Source of the DNA: Salvelinus alpinus
Taxonomy: Eukaryota; Chordata; Actinopteri; Salmoniformes; Salmonidae
Direction: 5' to 3'
Length of the DNA stretch: 64,000 bases
Assembly (NCBI RefSeq): GCF_045679555.1
Contig: NC_092096.1
Location: 30,776,124-30,840,123, forward strand
Shown: positions 18,166 to 28,987 of the stretch, one piece after another
How the letters are laid out: every line of letters begins with the position of its first letter
How positions within the stretch are numbered: the first letter of the stretch is position 1
Position numbers and translations under genes: made by a program
Notes under the pieces: model-generated
What the model was told of the DNA's origin: nothing
Seen by the model: the letters and a program-made list of their open reading frames with translations, nothing else
The model's database searches: none

Positions 18166-19830
18166 AGCGTTCACTCTGCCTAACTGACCCTCTGTACCCG
18201 GAGACCCTCTTAGCTTTGGTCCATGGCAGTGGCTTCTCCCCAGGCTCTGTCACGGGCGGCAATAGTTGTTATGGGCTCTGTGGTATATTTTATCACAGGA
18301 TTTGGTGCAATTAGCTACGCATGTGGTGTAACTGAGCTAGGAGCTGAGAAGAGGCTACTGCAGTGAGCTTATCAGAGAGATCGTGATGAGTATTTCATAT
18401 GCTATCCACCCACATCATATTACTACCAAAATGTCCATGGCCTACTGATAACGGTGCCATACACTGAGGAGATACCAGCAACTACCCGTTCATAGGAGCA
18501 ACCATCCACACGTGAACGAAGGCGTTTTAGTGTCTTAATGCTTAATGAAGTGTTCTCAAAACGCTTGCCTTTCAAACTACAAGTTTATAATCAATTCATG
18601 AGAAAGAGGGGAAATAGAGTTGACGTTTTAAATTACATGAATTGCTATTTTATTCAACTTTATTGGATTGCGTTCTTTTTACATTCACTGAGAACTTTCA
18701 ATTTCCTGAGCTGTAAAATAACACGTCTAGTGTCTGCTTCTTGACTGTTAACACTGCTACCGGTTTGGTAGTAGAGGGAGAAGAATACATTTGATGGTTG
18801 TCTGTTTTGTCTCCAGGCAAGGAAACAAAGGTCAACCGGATATTCGACTACTGTCTGAGTCTGTCTGGATTCTGGAAACATCTTACATTGCGGTTGTTGT
18901 GTTTGTGCATCAATTCTCTCAGTGAATTGCTGTAGTCTTTCACTAACCTGCTCCCTCTGGGAGAAAGACAGTCATGGAAAGATGCTACATGGCACATGAC
19001 TAAACCAACAACTGAAGCATAGTCCATCATAACAACTAGCAGAAAGAACGTCATGTTATAGTCCAGGGAAAACAATGAATTCGTGTCTCAGGTCTGCCTG
19101 GAGCAGTCGAGGCAAAACACTGTTCAGAAACAGCACACAAAATACCTTCAAATGCCCCACATGCAGATTATTCAATGGCAAACTATGACCAAAGATCAAA
19201 GCCCCTGCTTTATGACAGGTATGGAGAAAAATCTAAAAAAGTGGAGTTACCACCACCCCCCCTCTATTTTCACATTATACCTGATCGACTGTGATACTGT
19301 TTCAAAATATTAAGGAACCAAAACTTTCCACAGATTTATTATCAATATAAACGATGACATTTCCCATGGGGATAACAATCAGTCCCTGGAACCAGGCACC
19401 ATCAAAGACGGTATTGCCTGGTGCTCTCTACAGCCCTCAGTGATTCCCTGTGTGTTTAGCAGCGTGGCAACAGCACAGAAAATGTAATAGGAATGAATGA
19501 CCTGCCGCTGTTTTATCCATCCTGATTAAACCTCAATCAGGTGTAAATGGGAACACAGGTTGTGAGTGATGAGCCTGGCAGGGACACTGCTCCAGCAGAT
19601 GGACAGAGACTAACAAGAGAGTGGGCAGGCAGCGCCAAAACCTTCAGCCAGTGGGGGACAACACCGGATATGGATGAAAGGTACCCAGTCCCTGGACGTT
19701 GATAGGACTAAAGGGTAGGCCTACTTCAAGAGGGCAAAAAAGGTACAAAACAGAGCTAGCCACGACAGTTGTTGAATGGCCCATCTCCACAGTGTTATGT
19801 CAATATGTGGGGATTGGGTGGTGAGGGTAC
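18166..19830. other. No gene seen
   Basis: ACSS3 intron between exons G and H. No recognised coding sequence or mobile element. Confidence 0.5.
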
Positions 19831-19977
19831 CTGGTGAGGGGGTACTGAGCCCCTATGGCGGAATGGGTGTCCTGCTGGCGGATGGCTCGGATGGCAGTGG
19901 GTGTGGTGAACATGGAGGACATGCTCTGACAGCACGCGGAAGGACGCCCCCACATCCGGCGTCCCAACAGGCTTGTC
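19831..19977 (-). pseudogene. ACSS3: ACSS3 exon G, with 5-nt deletion
   Basis: From acceptor GTCTATGCAG it encodes DKPVGTPDVGASFRVLSEH. The frame then shifts: SSMFTTPTAIRAIRQQD and QYPLTR continue in another frame up to donor GTACCC. The exon is 147 nt against 152 expected, which is a 5-nt loss just after EH. The conserved TAPTAIRAIRQ segment is therefore not read in the original frame. Confidence 0.9.
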
Positions 19978-20428
19978 CTGCATAGACAGAGAGAGAGATC
20001 CGTTACAAACCCAAACAGCCTGAGGACATAAGCCTACATGAACACGCCAATTGGGTATTGAAGTGTAGCGGTACATTCAGAGCAAGCTTTTTTTAGAGGC
20101 TTGCGGTAGTAATGACTCAGCCAGCCACCTATCAAACAGAAGAACAGTACTAAGGCCATAAAGTTTTGTTACTATTGACGTTCCACAACATTAACACTTC
20201 CACTGTGCCGAACAGAATGAATATTCATGGGAAGATCTGTTTGAAATGGAGACAAAATTATATTTGGAGCCCAGACAGATGGGCTGAAACTGATCAATAG
20301 AAACAAGATTACTCTGTTGAGAAAGTATTGTGCACCAACAAAAGTCGCAGTGAGGAAGAGCCCACGGGAGAGCGGAACCGATATTCATTCTCTAAAGGTT
20401 CAGTCGGCGAGGTTGCTCCACATGTAAG

Positions 20429-20490
20429 GAGAGAGAGAGAGATGAGGCGTGAGAGAGACGAGGCGTGAGAGAGAGAGAGAGAGAGAGGGA
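20429..20490 (+). repeat. GA-rich simple repeat
   Basis: GAGA tracts with two copies of GATGAGGCGTGAGAGA / GACGAGGCGTGAGAGA. Confidence 0.85.
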
Positions 20491-21173
20491 CAGATTAAAA
20501 TGAGCTGGGAAATCAACAACAACAGACTTGAGGGCCTTCATTTCCTCCCAGTGTGAATATCTATGACTGTGTATTAATCAGTAAGAGGACAGAAGGTCTT
20601 GTGTGGAGCAGGGTAGACAGGAGCAGTGCATTCCACAAGGAAAACGCAGCCACAGACAACAGGCTCTGGATAAAGCCAGGCTGATGAATTCAACACCCAG
20701 CTCCAATCCTCCAACAGCCACAGAGACCAAAAGGCTAATGAGGCAGATAGCCTCCATGAGCAGTCCTACCTCCCCACCCCTCTTTCCCAACCCCTGGGGT
20801 CATTTGCCCAGGGCCCAAACACAGCAGAATCACCAGCAGCTCTTCATACAAATAACTTCCACAAACCAACCTAACTGGGCCTTTTCGAGCCAGTGAATAT
20901 TGGTTTAATGAGGCTGGGGTAAATTTGCAATGATGATCATGTGCATGAATATCAAGAGGCCGGTTGTCTGAAACCACATATAATCATGCGTCATTAGGAG
21001 TACATTTTTCTCATTATCTTTAAATAGAGTAATCTGCGAAGCATTTGGAATCACTGAGTGAAAGGGACAAGTCCTTGAGAAAGTTGAGTTTGTGTGTTTT
21101 TCTGGAGTTAATTGACCAATAGTGACCCGTTCACAGGTCATTATAATAGGCCTATGTAGGCTACGGTACATAC

Positions 21174-21205
21174 CTCGTTTAGAATGGTGGTGTTGCCTAA
21201 CAGAT
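21174..21205 (-). pseudogene. ACSS3: ACSS3 exon F, 3' half (right of the gypsy insertion)
   Basis: After the other end of the element comes the second target copy ATCTG, then codons for GNTTILNE and the donor GTATGT. ACSS3 normally has about YGPLLH between the Cys and GNTT. The two halves together total 80 nt against 96 expected, so 16 nt are gone from this half in addition to the insertion. Confidence 0.9.
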
Positions 21206-21228
21206 TGTTAAGGCTGTGTAAGGGAGGC

Positions 21229-22005
21229 GAGTTCCGCTCCGCTGGGCTGAGCTTCTTCGAGAAGAAAGCACAGGGGCGGAGTTTTGGTGGCGTACCCGAG
21301 CGCTGTGAGAGCACGGCTTCTATCCCAGCCTTGGACATGTCCACCTCCACTATGAACGCCAAAGAGGGATCCGGATAGGCCAGCACGGGAGCCGAAGTAA
21401 ACAGAGCTCTTAGCTGTGCAAAAGCCCTGTCCACCTCAGCCGACCACTTCAACCTTACCGGACCCCCCTTCAGCAGTGAGGTAATGGGAGCAGCCACCTG
21501 GCCAAAACCCCTGATAAATCTCCGGTAGTATTTGGCAAACCCTAAAAATCGCTACACATCCTTTACCGTGGTGGGAGTCGGCCAATTACGCACGGCTGCA
21601 ATGCCGTCACTCTCCATCTCAACCCCTGATGTGGAAATGCGATACCCTAGGAAGGAGACGACCTGCTGAAAGAACAAGCATTTCTCGGCCTTGACGTACA
21701 GGTCATGCTCCAACAGTCGTCCAAGTACCTTGCGCACCAGTGACACATGCTCGGTGCATGTAGTGGAGTATATCAGAATGTCATCGATATACACCACTAC
21801 ACCCTGCCCGTGCAGGTCCCTGAAAATCTCGTCTACAAAGGATTGGAAAACTGATGGAGCATTCATCAACCCGTACGGCATGACGAGGTACTCATAATGC
21901 CCTGAGGCTGTACTAAACGCTGTCTTCCACTCGTCTCCCTCCCGGATACGCACCAGGTTATACGCACTCCTGAGATCCAGTTTAGTCAAGAAGTGCGCCC
22001 CATGC
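21229..22005 (-). pseudogene. gypsy pol remnant: reverse transcriptase and RNase H
   Basis: One reading frame carries reverse transcriptase: [34 protein letters not shown] and the catalytic YIDDILIY. After an in-frame TAG at 21552-21554 it continues into RNase H ([32 protein letters not shown]). It stops where the 3' LTR remnant begins. The N-terminal part of reverse transcriptase, the end of RNase H and all of integrase are missing. Confidence 0.92.
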
Positions 22006-22014
22006 ATTGACTCC

Positions 22015-22589
22015 TCTTATCGCCACGACTGCTCCGGCGGCCAAGGTCCGGAATTCCAGAGCAAATTCCTGGGCGCTCCTCGCCCCCTGCCTCAAATGGA
22101 AGAGCCGTTCCCCCGCCGCTCTACCTTTGTTGCGGATGGTCGAAGACGGCCCGGGAAGCGACGGGTGAACTCCTCGAAGTGGTCCAACGCCGCGTCTCCT
22201 TCTCCCCACACAGCGTTTGCCCACTCCAGAGCTCTTCCTGAGAGGCATGAGACGAGGGCAGACACTCTCTCCCTTCCCGAGGGAGCTGGGTGCACAGTGG
22301 CCAGGTAGAGGTCCAGTTGTAACAGGAATCCCTGGCACTGTGCTGCCGTTCCATCATACTCCCTGGGAAGGGAGAGACACATCCCACTGGGACTGGATCC
22401 GGACGGGACGGGTAGAGGGAACCCCGGTTGCGCTGGTCGAGGCACTGGGGAGACTTCCTGTCTCTCCCATCGGTCCATAGTCTGGACAACGCGATCCATC
22501 ATGGCACCAAGATGATGTAACATAGCGGAATGTTCCTGGATGCGCTCCTCGACTCCTCTAACCGGGGTACCTGCTCCTGCTGACTCCAT
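22015..22589 (-). pseudogene. gypsy gag remnant
   Basis: It begins MESAGAGTPVRGVEERIQEH about 18 nt after the LTR. A coiled-coil-like stretch (MMDRVVQTMDRW) follows, then LPREYDGTAAQCQGFLLQLD, typical of fish Ty3/gypsy gag. The frame shifts around 22140, and the remainder (GARSAQEFALEFRTLAAGA) continues in another frame before running into reverse transcriptase with no nucleocapsid or protease. Confidence 0.85.
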
Positions 22590-22606
22590 AGTAGGGTGTG
22601 TACTTC

Positions 22607-22979
22607 TGTTAAGGCTGTGTAAGGGAGGCAAAGTCAGGTGCAGGAGAGCAGAGTAGAGTAAACAGGCACACTTTTATTCCGGTCAAAAAATAGGCACAAA
22701 ATGACATCTAAGTGCCCAAAAACACGGAACAATAAACAAAAGTATAGCGCGTGAACATACACCATTAACAATAAACAATTACACACAAAAACATGGAGGG
22801 GAACGGAGGACTAAAATACATGTAGTGTGATTATGGAATGAAAACCAGGTGTCTATGAAACAAGACAAAACAAATGGATATATGAGAAATGGAGCGGCGA
22901 TGGCTAGAAAGCCGGTGACGTCGATCGCCGAACGCCGCCCGAACAAGGAGAGGAGCCGACTTCGGCGGAAGTCGTGACA
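22607..22979 (-). repeat. 5' LTR of the gypsy element
   Basis: A 373-bp stretch with TG...CA ends. Its terminal 23 nt reappear at 21206-21228, the remains of the 3' LTR. It opens abruptly within the ACSS3 exon F Cys codon. Confidence 0.9.
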
Positions 22980-23032
22980 CAGATGAAGGAGTGGCCCACT
23001 ACCCAGCCCAGGTCAGACGCTGCCCACCATAC
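22980..23032 (-). pseudogene. ACSS3: ACSS3 exon F, 5' half (left of the gypsy insertion)
   Basis: From acceptor CTCTACTAG it encodes VWWAASDLGWVVGHSFIC, the conserved W..SD.GW..GHSY motif of acetyl-CoA synthetase relatives. It is then cut off in the Cys codon by a retrotransposon that begins TGTCACGA. The last five bases (ATCTG on this strand) are one copy of the target duplication. Confidence 0.95.
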
Positions 23033-23154
23033 CTAGTAGAGAGTAGGCAGAGAAAGAAGAGAGAATCCATACTGTACTATGTTTGTGTATGTTTATGGTG
23101 TATGTTCTGTAATACAATGATAAAGAACACTGGAGATGTTTCACATGGACTTAC

Positions 23155-23235
23155 TTCACCAGGCTTGAGGCCATAAATGTTTGCCATGGTCCACGTCAAC
23201 ATCACAGCGTACCAAGCAGTATCCCTGACAACGCC
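23155..23235 (-). pseudogene. ACSS3: ACSS3 exon E
   Basis: 27 codons, GVVRDTAWYAVMLTWTMANI then YGLKPGE, between acceptor CCCCCTCAG and donor GTAAGT. In this family the segment after the P-loop normally reads TGGY. Here the two glycines are A and W, a change at a normally invariant site that fits relaxed constraint. Confidence 0.9.
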
Positions 23236-23759
23236 CTGAGGGGGACACGTAGAAAGGAGGCGAACGTTGATGCAAGACGAATGCAACAAGCTCTCAACCG
23301 GTTTATTTATTTAATTATACATCAAACCCTTGTAAAAATCTTGTTTTTTCAATTCAACTATTTCGTGAGGCCATCTTTGCGATGTATGGTAACATAACCT
23401 GTAGGAGTTCAGCTGTTCCCTCCATAGATCTCACTGGTGACTACGAGTCTGAGAACAGCAGGCCAGCGGGTGGATATTTCCTATTATCTGGGTGCCAACG
23501 ACAAAGGGAGCTATCAGGAGCTGTGTTTTTCCAATTTAGAGCCACCTCCGGTCAATTTTTCTACCTCCTGCATGGTTCACCTCATATTCAGTATTATCGG
23601 TTCTGGTTTAAACATTGTCTCATCTATCTCATGGTGGTAAAGTTTAGAATGAACTTGAATCACATTTGCAGAGCCATGGAATGTCTACTGTAGTATGTGA
23701 TACTCATTACTTGCATTAAACTGTGAAATTGACTGGCTTCCTTATGATAAAAGTCGTCA

Positions 23760-24035
23760 GACACAACTGGGCAAAAACTGGTTGAATCAACGTTGCTTCC
23801 ATGTCATTTCAACCAAAAAATGCAATGTGATGACGTTGAATCAACATGGAAAATGGATTGGATTTGAAAAAAGTAATCAACGTAAGGGAGTTTCTTATGT
23901 TTATTCACCCAACTTTTTACCTAAATCCAATGAAATGGTGACATTTTTTGTTGATTTCACATTAGTTGACAACTCAACCAAATGTAAATCAAACCTAGAC
24001 GTTGAACTGATGTCTGTTCCCAGTGGGACTTTACA
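23760..24035. repeat. Interspersed repeat with inverted ends (MITE-like)
   Basis: Starts ACAACTGGGCAAAAACTGG and ends GATGTCTGTTCCCAGTGGG, whose reverse complement resembles the start. It is full of TTGAATCAACG / GACGTTGAACTGA motifs. Known to me as a common salmonid repeat; class uncertain. It lies between ACSS3 exons D and E. Confidence 0.6.
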
Positions 24036-24080
24036 CCCCTTCCTGTAATGAACGTGTTGTGTCTAGTCAGAGTGCTGTAC

Positions 24081-24221
24081 CTTAGGAGTTCCGGTGGTCC
24101 CAGACGTGTAGAGGACGTATAGAGGATGGCTGGCAGGGAGAGACACACAGTCATGAGGACGTGCAGTGGACATCTCCTCCTCCCAGTCCAGACTGAGGTC
24201 AGGGTGCATGGACACCTTCTC
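24081..24221 (-). pseudogene. ACSS3: ACSS3 exon D, ATP-binding P-loop-like motif
   Basis: 47 codons ending PLYVLYTSGTTGTPK, the signature phosphate-binding loop of adenylate-forming enzymes (YTSGTTGxPK). The acceptor is CTGCAACAG and the donor GTACAG. Preceded by LDWEEEMSTARPHDCV. It is open and in phase. Confidence 0.94.
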
Positions 24222-25535
24222 CTGTTGCAGACAATCAACCAGGAGAGATGTATTCATTTCCATGACATATTCAAGAGACACACATTCAATCATTTTTACC
24301 ACGTGGACACGAAAGACAGATTAAAACAGATCCATTAGTTGTGCACAACTCAACACGGCTCATCCGACCACCAATGCCATATTGTTCAAGAAACGTTTTT
24401 TATAGTCGTCACAACTTGGGTTTTCAATTGTGCATTTTTCAATAAGTGAGCTTTCATGATACAGAACCAGCGGAATTCAAACTGCCCAAAGGCCGAGGGA
24501 AAGGAGAGAAGACCCCCAAAACCTTGAGTTTAAAAAAAATTGTTCTCTCCTCTTCCCAAAGAATAGAATCCAGTAGTAGGACCCTTCTCTGATTAATGAG
24601 GGCCTTATGGGTGTGTTTTGAATTCCACTTCTCTGGAACCACTCGCTGCCTTTTCATAGTGATTACTAGAGTGGTTTAACATTCACAAGAGCGGCAATTT
24701 ACCAACGACTTCAACTACAAAAAAAGGGGGACATCTCATATTCTCCAACAGGGGAGGTATGGTGATTTGCTCAGACAGTTTCCATGACAACATACAACGT
24801 ATCACCTTAAAAGTATCCTCCCTGTGTTGCATAATCAAAAATAGCTACTAGGGTAACTGAGCATAAAGGTAACACAGCAGCAATCAGGGTGCAAAACCCC
24901 AGACATTGTGATACATTCCAAACATAGATGGTACTAATAAAATAGGTGTGAAAGATTGCCTGAGCAGAGTAATTGCAATATTTTGCAAAGCATTTTCAGA
25001 ATGATTTCCCTGATTTGGCTGTTTTTATGAACGGGTTGAGAGGAAACTCATTTCAGTTTGCTGGAGTGCCAACACATTACTGGAAGTGGCTGCTGGCTGT
25101 TTTGGGGGAAATTGACTGTCTTTTATTCTACCGGTTCTGCCTGGTTTCACTCTGACCCTGTGCCAGGCTTCCCACCACAGCCTAGGGGCACATCTCAGCG
25201 TTGCGTGATTCAGTCCCTCATGTGCACCGTTTCTCTCGCCCACCTTTGTTTCAACAGGCCGTTTAAGAACGACAGATCTGTCGAGCCATCCATAACTCCA
25301 TACAAGCTCACAGCTGAAATAATCCGATTTATATATACACTGGAACCGTATTCGTGGTCCATTCAGGAAGTAATAGCATTAAGTAACCAATAGAGAGGAT
25401 AATGTAAAACTATTGCATGTCAGCAGAGTTATTGTCTTTGGGATATGACAGGCATCTCTCTGAGAGAGTTGACGTTAGTGAGTTAGGCCTTACCACAGAA
25501 TAACATAGAACAATATTCTATCTCTTGGACCTCAC

Positions 25536-25670
25536 CATGCTGGGCCGGTTGTAGAAGAGGACCTTGGAGGGACGGTGAAAGCTGAGCTCCAGGGCTTTCT
25601 CCACCAGGGAGATGTACTCCACTCTCCTGCCAGGCTCAATGCCAAAGGAGGCCGTCACTATCATCTTCGG
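25536..25670 (-). pseudogene. ACSS3: ACSS3 exon C
   Basis: 45 codons, PKMIVTASFGIEPGRRVEY followed by ISLVEKALELS and KVLFYNRPSM. The acceptor is GTCTTCCAG and the donor GTGAGG. It matches the ACSS3 segment ASFGIEPGRRVEY almost exactly and is open throughout. Confidence 0.93.
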
Positions 25671-26463
25671 CTGGAAGACACAGCATTCACACTGTGTGCC
25701 TCTTAAAAGAAACAAGACTTAAGAGATGTGATACAACACAGCTCAACAAATGCATTAGTCTGAAATGGACTCTAGAACATTCTGAAAGGCCATGTTCAGA
25801 GGTAATATGAGAGGCAATATGACCGATATTACCTCTCAATTACTATCTGCACACCATGATACCTTCCTCGGGTTACTGATCAAATTTAATAAGGGATCTG
25901 AAATTACTGTCTCATTCAACATAGAACGAGTGTCTCTAATTTTTAATTCCTTCCAATACAATATAAAACAGGCTAATCAACTCTACCCAAATGTTTGAGG
26001 AGGAATCTTCAGCAATAGTGGAGGTGCTCCTCTCTGAATGTTATATAGGCCTAAAACTTAAAAGGCTTGAAGGTCTGGCTTATATAGCTTAAAAGGATTT
26101 CAGTACATGCAATTCAGCATCAGAGTCGCATACTGGCTAATATCCCTGCTGCTTCGATGAAATCCCTCCAACAAAGTGCTTCACTTGGCTTCAGTGAGAC
26201 CTTTATCTACTGTAATTTTACTATCTCTGTGACTGTGAAAGTGGGCCATCAACTCTTCTATAAACAGTCCTATAAATGTGGCATGTACATTTCACATTTA
26301 ACCATTCAACCATTAAACAGATCTGACAGTGGAGAACATACCAAATAGCAAAATATATTTGAGTGCATGGTCCATTTCAAACAGAATTGAGAGAACAAAG
26401 GGATGTGTCATCCAGCACATCAAACTAAAGAGACACGATGTGAAACGATGATGGTCGGCTGAC

Positions 26464-26652
26464 CTTGGCATGGTCGATGCGGACAGACAGCTCCTTGGAG
26501 GCGAAATCCCCAAAAATGAGGCTGCGCGGAGCTCCGATCCTGGCACAGGCTAGCATGGTGAACATGGCCTGGGGCACCATGGGCATGTAGATGACCACCA
26601 GGTCGCCCTTCCACAACCTGTGTTTCCCCAGGACCCCAGCCAGCCTGGACAC
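26464..26652 (-). pseudogene. ACSS3: ACSS3 exon B
   Basis: 63 codons between acceptor CTCTGCCCAG and donor GTCAGC. It includes VSRLAGVLGKH, KGDLVVIYMPMVPQAMFTML, ACARIGAPRSLIFGDFASKE and IDHAK, the strongly conserved first part of the acetyl-CoA synthetase-type core. ARIGA is usually followed by H/V-S; here it reads PRS. The exon is open and in frame with its neighbours. Confidence 0.93.
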
Positions 26653-26791
26653 CTGGGCAGAGAGGAGGGGAAGGGGTTCAAGCTGCTTAGGAGAGGCAAT
26701 ACTATGTTACAACATATGGGTGAAAATGTATATTTAGAGGGATGTCCTACAGTCTAAATGAATATGTAGAGTGTGAAGAGTTTTGTTAAGA

Positions 26792-27935
26792 TCATTACCT
26801 GTTCCTGTAGTTCTCTAAAGTGGTTGAGATCATTACCTGTTCCTGTAGTTCTCTAAAGTGGTTGAGATCATTACCTGTTCCTGTAGTTCTCTAAAAGTGG
26901 TTGAGATCATTACCTGTTCCTGTAGTTCTCTAAAGTGGTTGAGATCATTACCTGTTCCTGTAGTTCTCTAAAAGTAGTGAGATCATTACCTGTTCCTGTA
27001 GTTCTCTAAAGTGGTTGAGATCATTACCTGTTCCTGTAGTTCTCTAAAGTGGTTGAGATCATTACCTGTTCCTGTAGTTCTCTAAAAGTGGTTGAGCTCA
27101 TTACCTGTTCCTGTAGTTCTCTAAAAGTGGTTGAGATCATTACCTGTTCCTGTAGTTCTCTAAAAGTGATTGAGATCATTACCTGTTCCTGTAGTTCTCT
27201 AAAGTGGTTGAGATCATTACCTGTTCCTGTAGTTCTCTAAAGTGGTTGAGATCATTACCTGTTCCTGTAGTTCTCTAAAAGTAGTTGAGATCATTACCTG
27301 TTCCTGTAGTTCTCTAAAAGTGGTTGAGATCATTACCTGTTCCTGTAGTTCTCTAAAGTGGTTGAGATCATTACCTGTTCCTGTAGTTCTCTAAAAGTGG
27401 TTGAAATCATTACCTGTTCCTGTAGTTCTCTAAAGTGGTGAAGATCATTACCTGTTCCTGTAGTTCTCTAAAAGTGGTTGAGATCATTACCTGTTCCTGT
27501 AGTTCTCTAAAGTGGTTGAGATCATTACCTGTTCCTGTAGTTCTCTAAAAGTGGTTGAGATCATTACCTGTTCCTGTAGTTCTCTAAAGTGGTTGAGATC
27601 ATTACTTGTTCCTGTAGTTCTCTAAAAGTGGTTGAGATCATTACCTGTTCCTGTAGTTCTCTAAAGTGGTTGAGATCATTACCTGTTCCTGTAGTTCTCT
27701 AAAGTGGTTGAGATCATTACCTGTTCCTGTAGTTCTCTAAAGTGGTTGAGATCATTACCTGTTCCTGTAGTTCTCTAAAAGTGGTTGAGATCATTACCTG
27801 TTCCTGTAGTTCTCTAAAAGTGGTTGAGATCATTACCTGTTCCTGTAGTTCTCTAAAGTGGTTGAGATCATTACCGTTTCCTGTAGTTCTCTAAAAGTGG
27901 TTGAGATCATTACCTGTTCCTGTAGTTCTTTAAAA
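26792..27935 (+). repeat. 38/39-bp minisatellite, 30 copies, built on the ACSS3 exon A splice donor
   Basis: 30 head-to-tail units of 38 or 39 bp (the difference is one A in a short A-run). On the minus strand each unit reads about 22 nt of exon A end (..GAACTACAGGAACAG) followed by the intron start GTAATGATCTC. The copy nearest exon A (about 27898-27935) is the true exon end. Variants include GGAACAAGTAATG and GGAAACGGTAATG. Units are highly alike, so the array is young or homogenised. It lies in the intron directly downstream of exon A. Confidence 0.97.
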
Positions 27936-28058
27936 GTGATGGTCTGCTTAGTTCCAGTCACTGGGCTGTCATAAATGATGGCCGTTTGATCTCCTCGTCC
28001 GCTCTCGACATGGCGATCCACCGCAAGGTGACAAACATTCAACTTCCCCCCGGCGAAC
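27914..28058 (-). pseudogene. ACSS3: ACSS3 exon A
   Basis: Reading leftwards from acceptor CTTTGTAAG, it encodes FAGGKLNVCHLAVDRHVESG and then TAIIYDSPVTGTKQTITFKE, ending LQEQ at donor GTAATG. 145 nt, entering in phase 2 and leaving in phase 0. It corresponds to the N-terminal segment ending '..KEVLEQ' in ACSS3. Its last 20 or so bases and donor are the source of the adjacent minisatellite. The exon itself is open. Confidence 0.9.
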
Positions 28059-28559
28059 CTTACAAAGAGAAGACCCCACATTAGAGGCAGCATATTGTCA
28101 TTAAGAGACAAAAAATAACTACTTTAATACTTTCACTATAGATCTATCAATGTTATGAAATAACATAAAGATAACAGTAAGCACATTGTAGCTTGGTCTA
28201 CAATTAGAGAATGTGTATGATAAGATGAACAGTCAAAAATGACAGTTTTTCCTGCAACGTACAGGATCTATGTACAACCCCAGATCTTTTGATGAAATGG
28301 GACTCTCAACTCGTTATGAGCTCTGTTGAGGTACTGAGGTGCTGAGACAGGCAGATGGTGTCTGGATTCCTGTTGTTTTAAATATGCACGCACACAGAAA
28401 GATGAGACATCATGCACAGTCGCTCACTAGCCATGCCTTGATTTTAACACTATTACAACACTGAGGTCAATCTAGAGAGCATATGGGACTTTTACCATGC
28501 AGAATTAAAGGTTCATCTGGTGAGGTCTGCCATCAAATACTTTGAACAGCTATACATGG

Positions 28560-28880
28560 TTTAATAAGGCGAGCAGTTGCCATACTAGGCAGTGATGCAA
28601 CCAGTCAGGATGCTCTCGATGGTGCAGCTGTAGAACCTTTTGAGGATCTGAGGACCCATGCCAAATCTTTTCAGTCTCCTGAGGGGGAATAGGTTTTGTC
28701 GTGCCCACTTCACAACTGTCATGGTGTGCTTGGACCATGTTAGTTTGTTGGTGATGTGGACACCAAGGAACTTGAAGCTCTCAACCTGCTCCACTGCAGC
28801 CCCGTCGATGAGAATGGGGGCGTGCTCGGCCCTCTTTTTCCTGTAGTCCAAAATCATCTCATTTGTCTTGATCACGTGTG
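28560..28880 (-). mobile_element. L2-type LINE fragment (C-terminal part of reverse transcriptase ORF)
   Basis: Minus-strand frame: NEMILDYRKKRAEHAPILID, GAAVEQVESFKFLGVHITNK, then LKRFGMGPQILKRFYSCTIE. This follows the RT domain of a salmonid LINE. The matching upstream part of the same family lies just to the right on the opposite strand (28988). Confidence 0.9.
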
Positions 28881-28902
28881 TTGAATGTGTTGAATTAGAT
28901 TG

Positions 28903-28987
28903 TTTGTTAATAAGAAATTCGTGGAGTGGTTGAAAAACGAGTTTTAATGACTACAACCTAAGTGTATGTAAACTTCCGACTTCAACT
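28903..28987 (+). mobile_element. Right-end fragment of an SB-type Tc1
   Basis: The stretch GTGGAGTGGTTGAAAAACGA through AACTTCCGACTTCAACT is the terminal 85 bp or so of the SB-type element. It lacks its last G and its flanking TA, so it is a broken end rather than an insertion. Confidence 0.9.

Larger units (their letters stand above)
21206..22979 (-). mobile_element. Ty3/gypsy LTR retrotransposon, internally deleted, inserted in ACSS3 exon F
   Basis: The element runs right to left. The 5' LTR is at 22607-22979 (TGTCACGA ... CTTAACA), then come gag and pol remnants, then a 3' LTR reduced to its last 23 nt (21206-21228, identical to the matching end of the 5' LTR). It is flanked by a perfect 5-bp target duplication, cagat, at 21201-21205 and 22980-22984 on the plus strand. 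Gag runs directly into reverse transcriptase with zinc knuckle and protease missing, and integrase is absent. It is not capable of moving by itself. Confidence 0.95.

Noticed and set aside
22096..22480. Plus-strand frames of 70-87 codons
   Set aside because: They are antisense to the gypsy gag remnant.
26792..27935. Regular 38/39-bp array with the look of a CRISPR array
   Set aside because: Units are joined head to tail with no unique spacers, and the DNA is vertebrate. It is a minisatellite.
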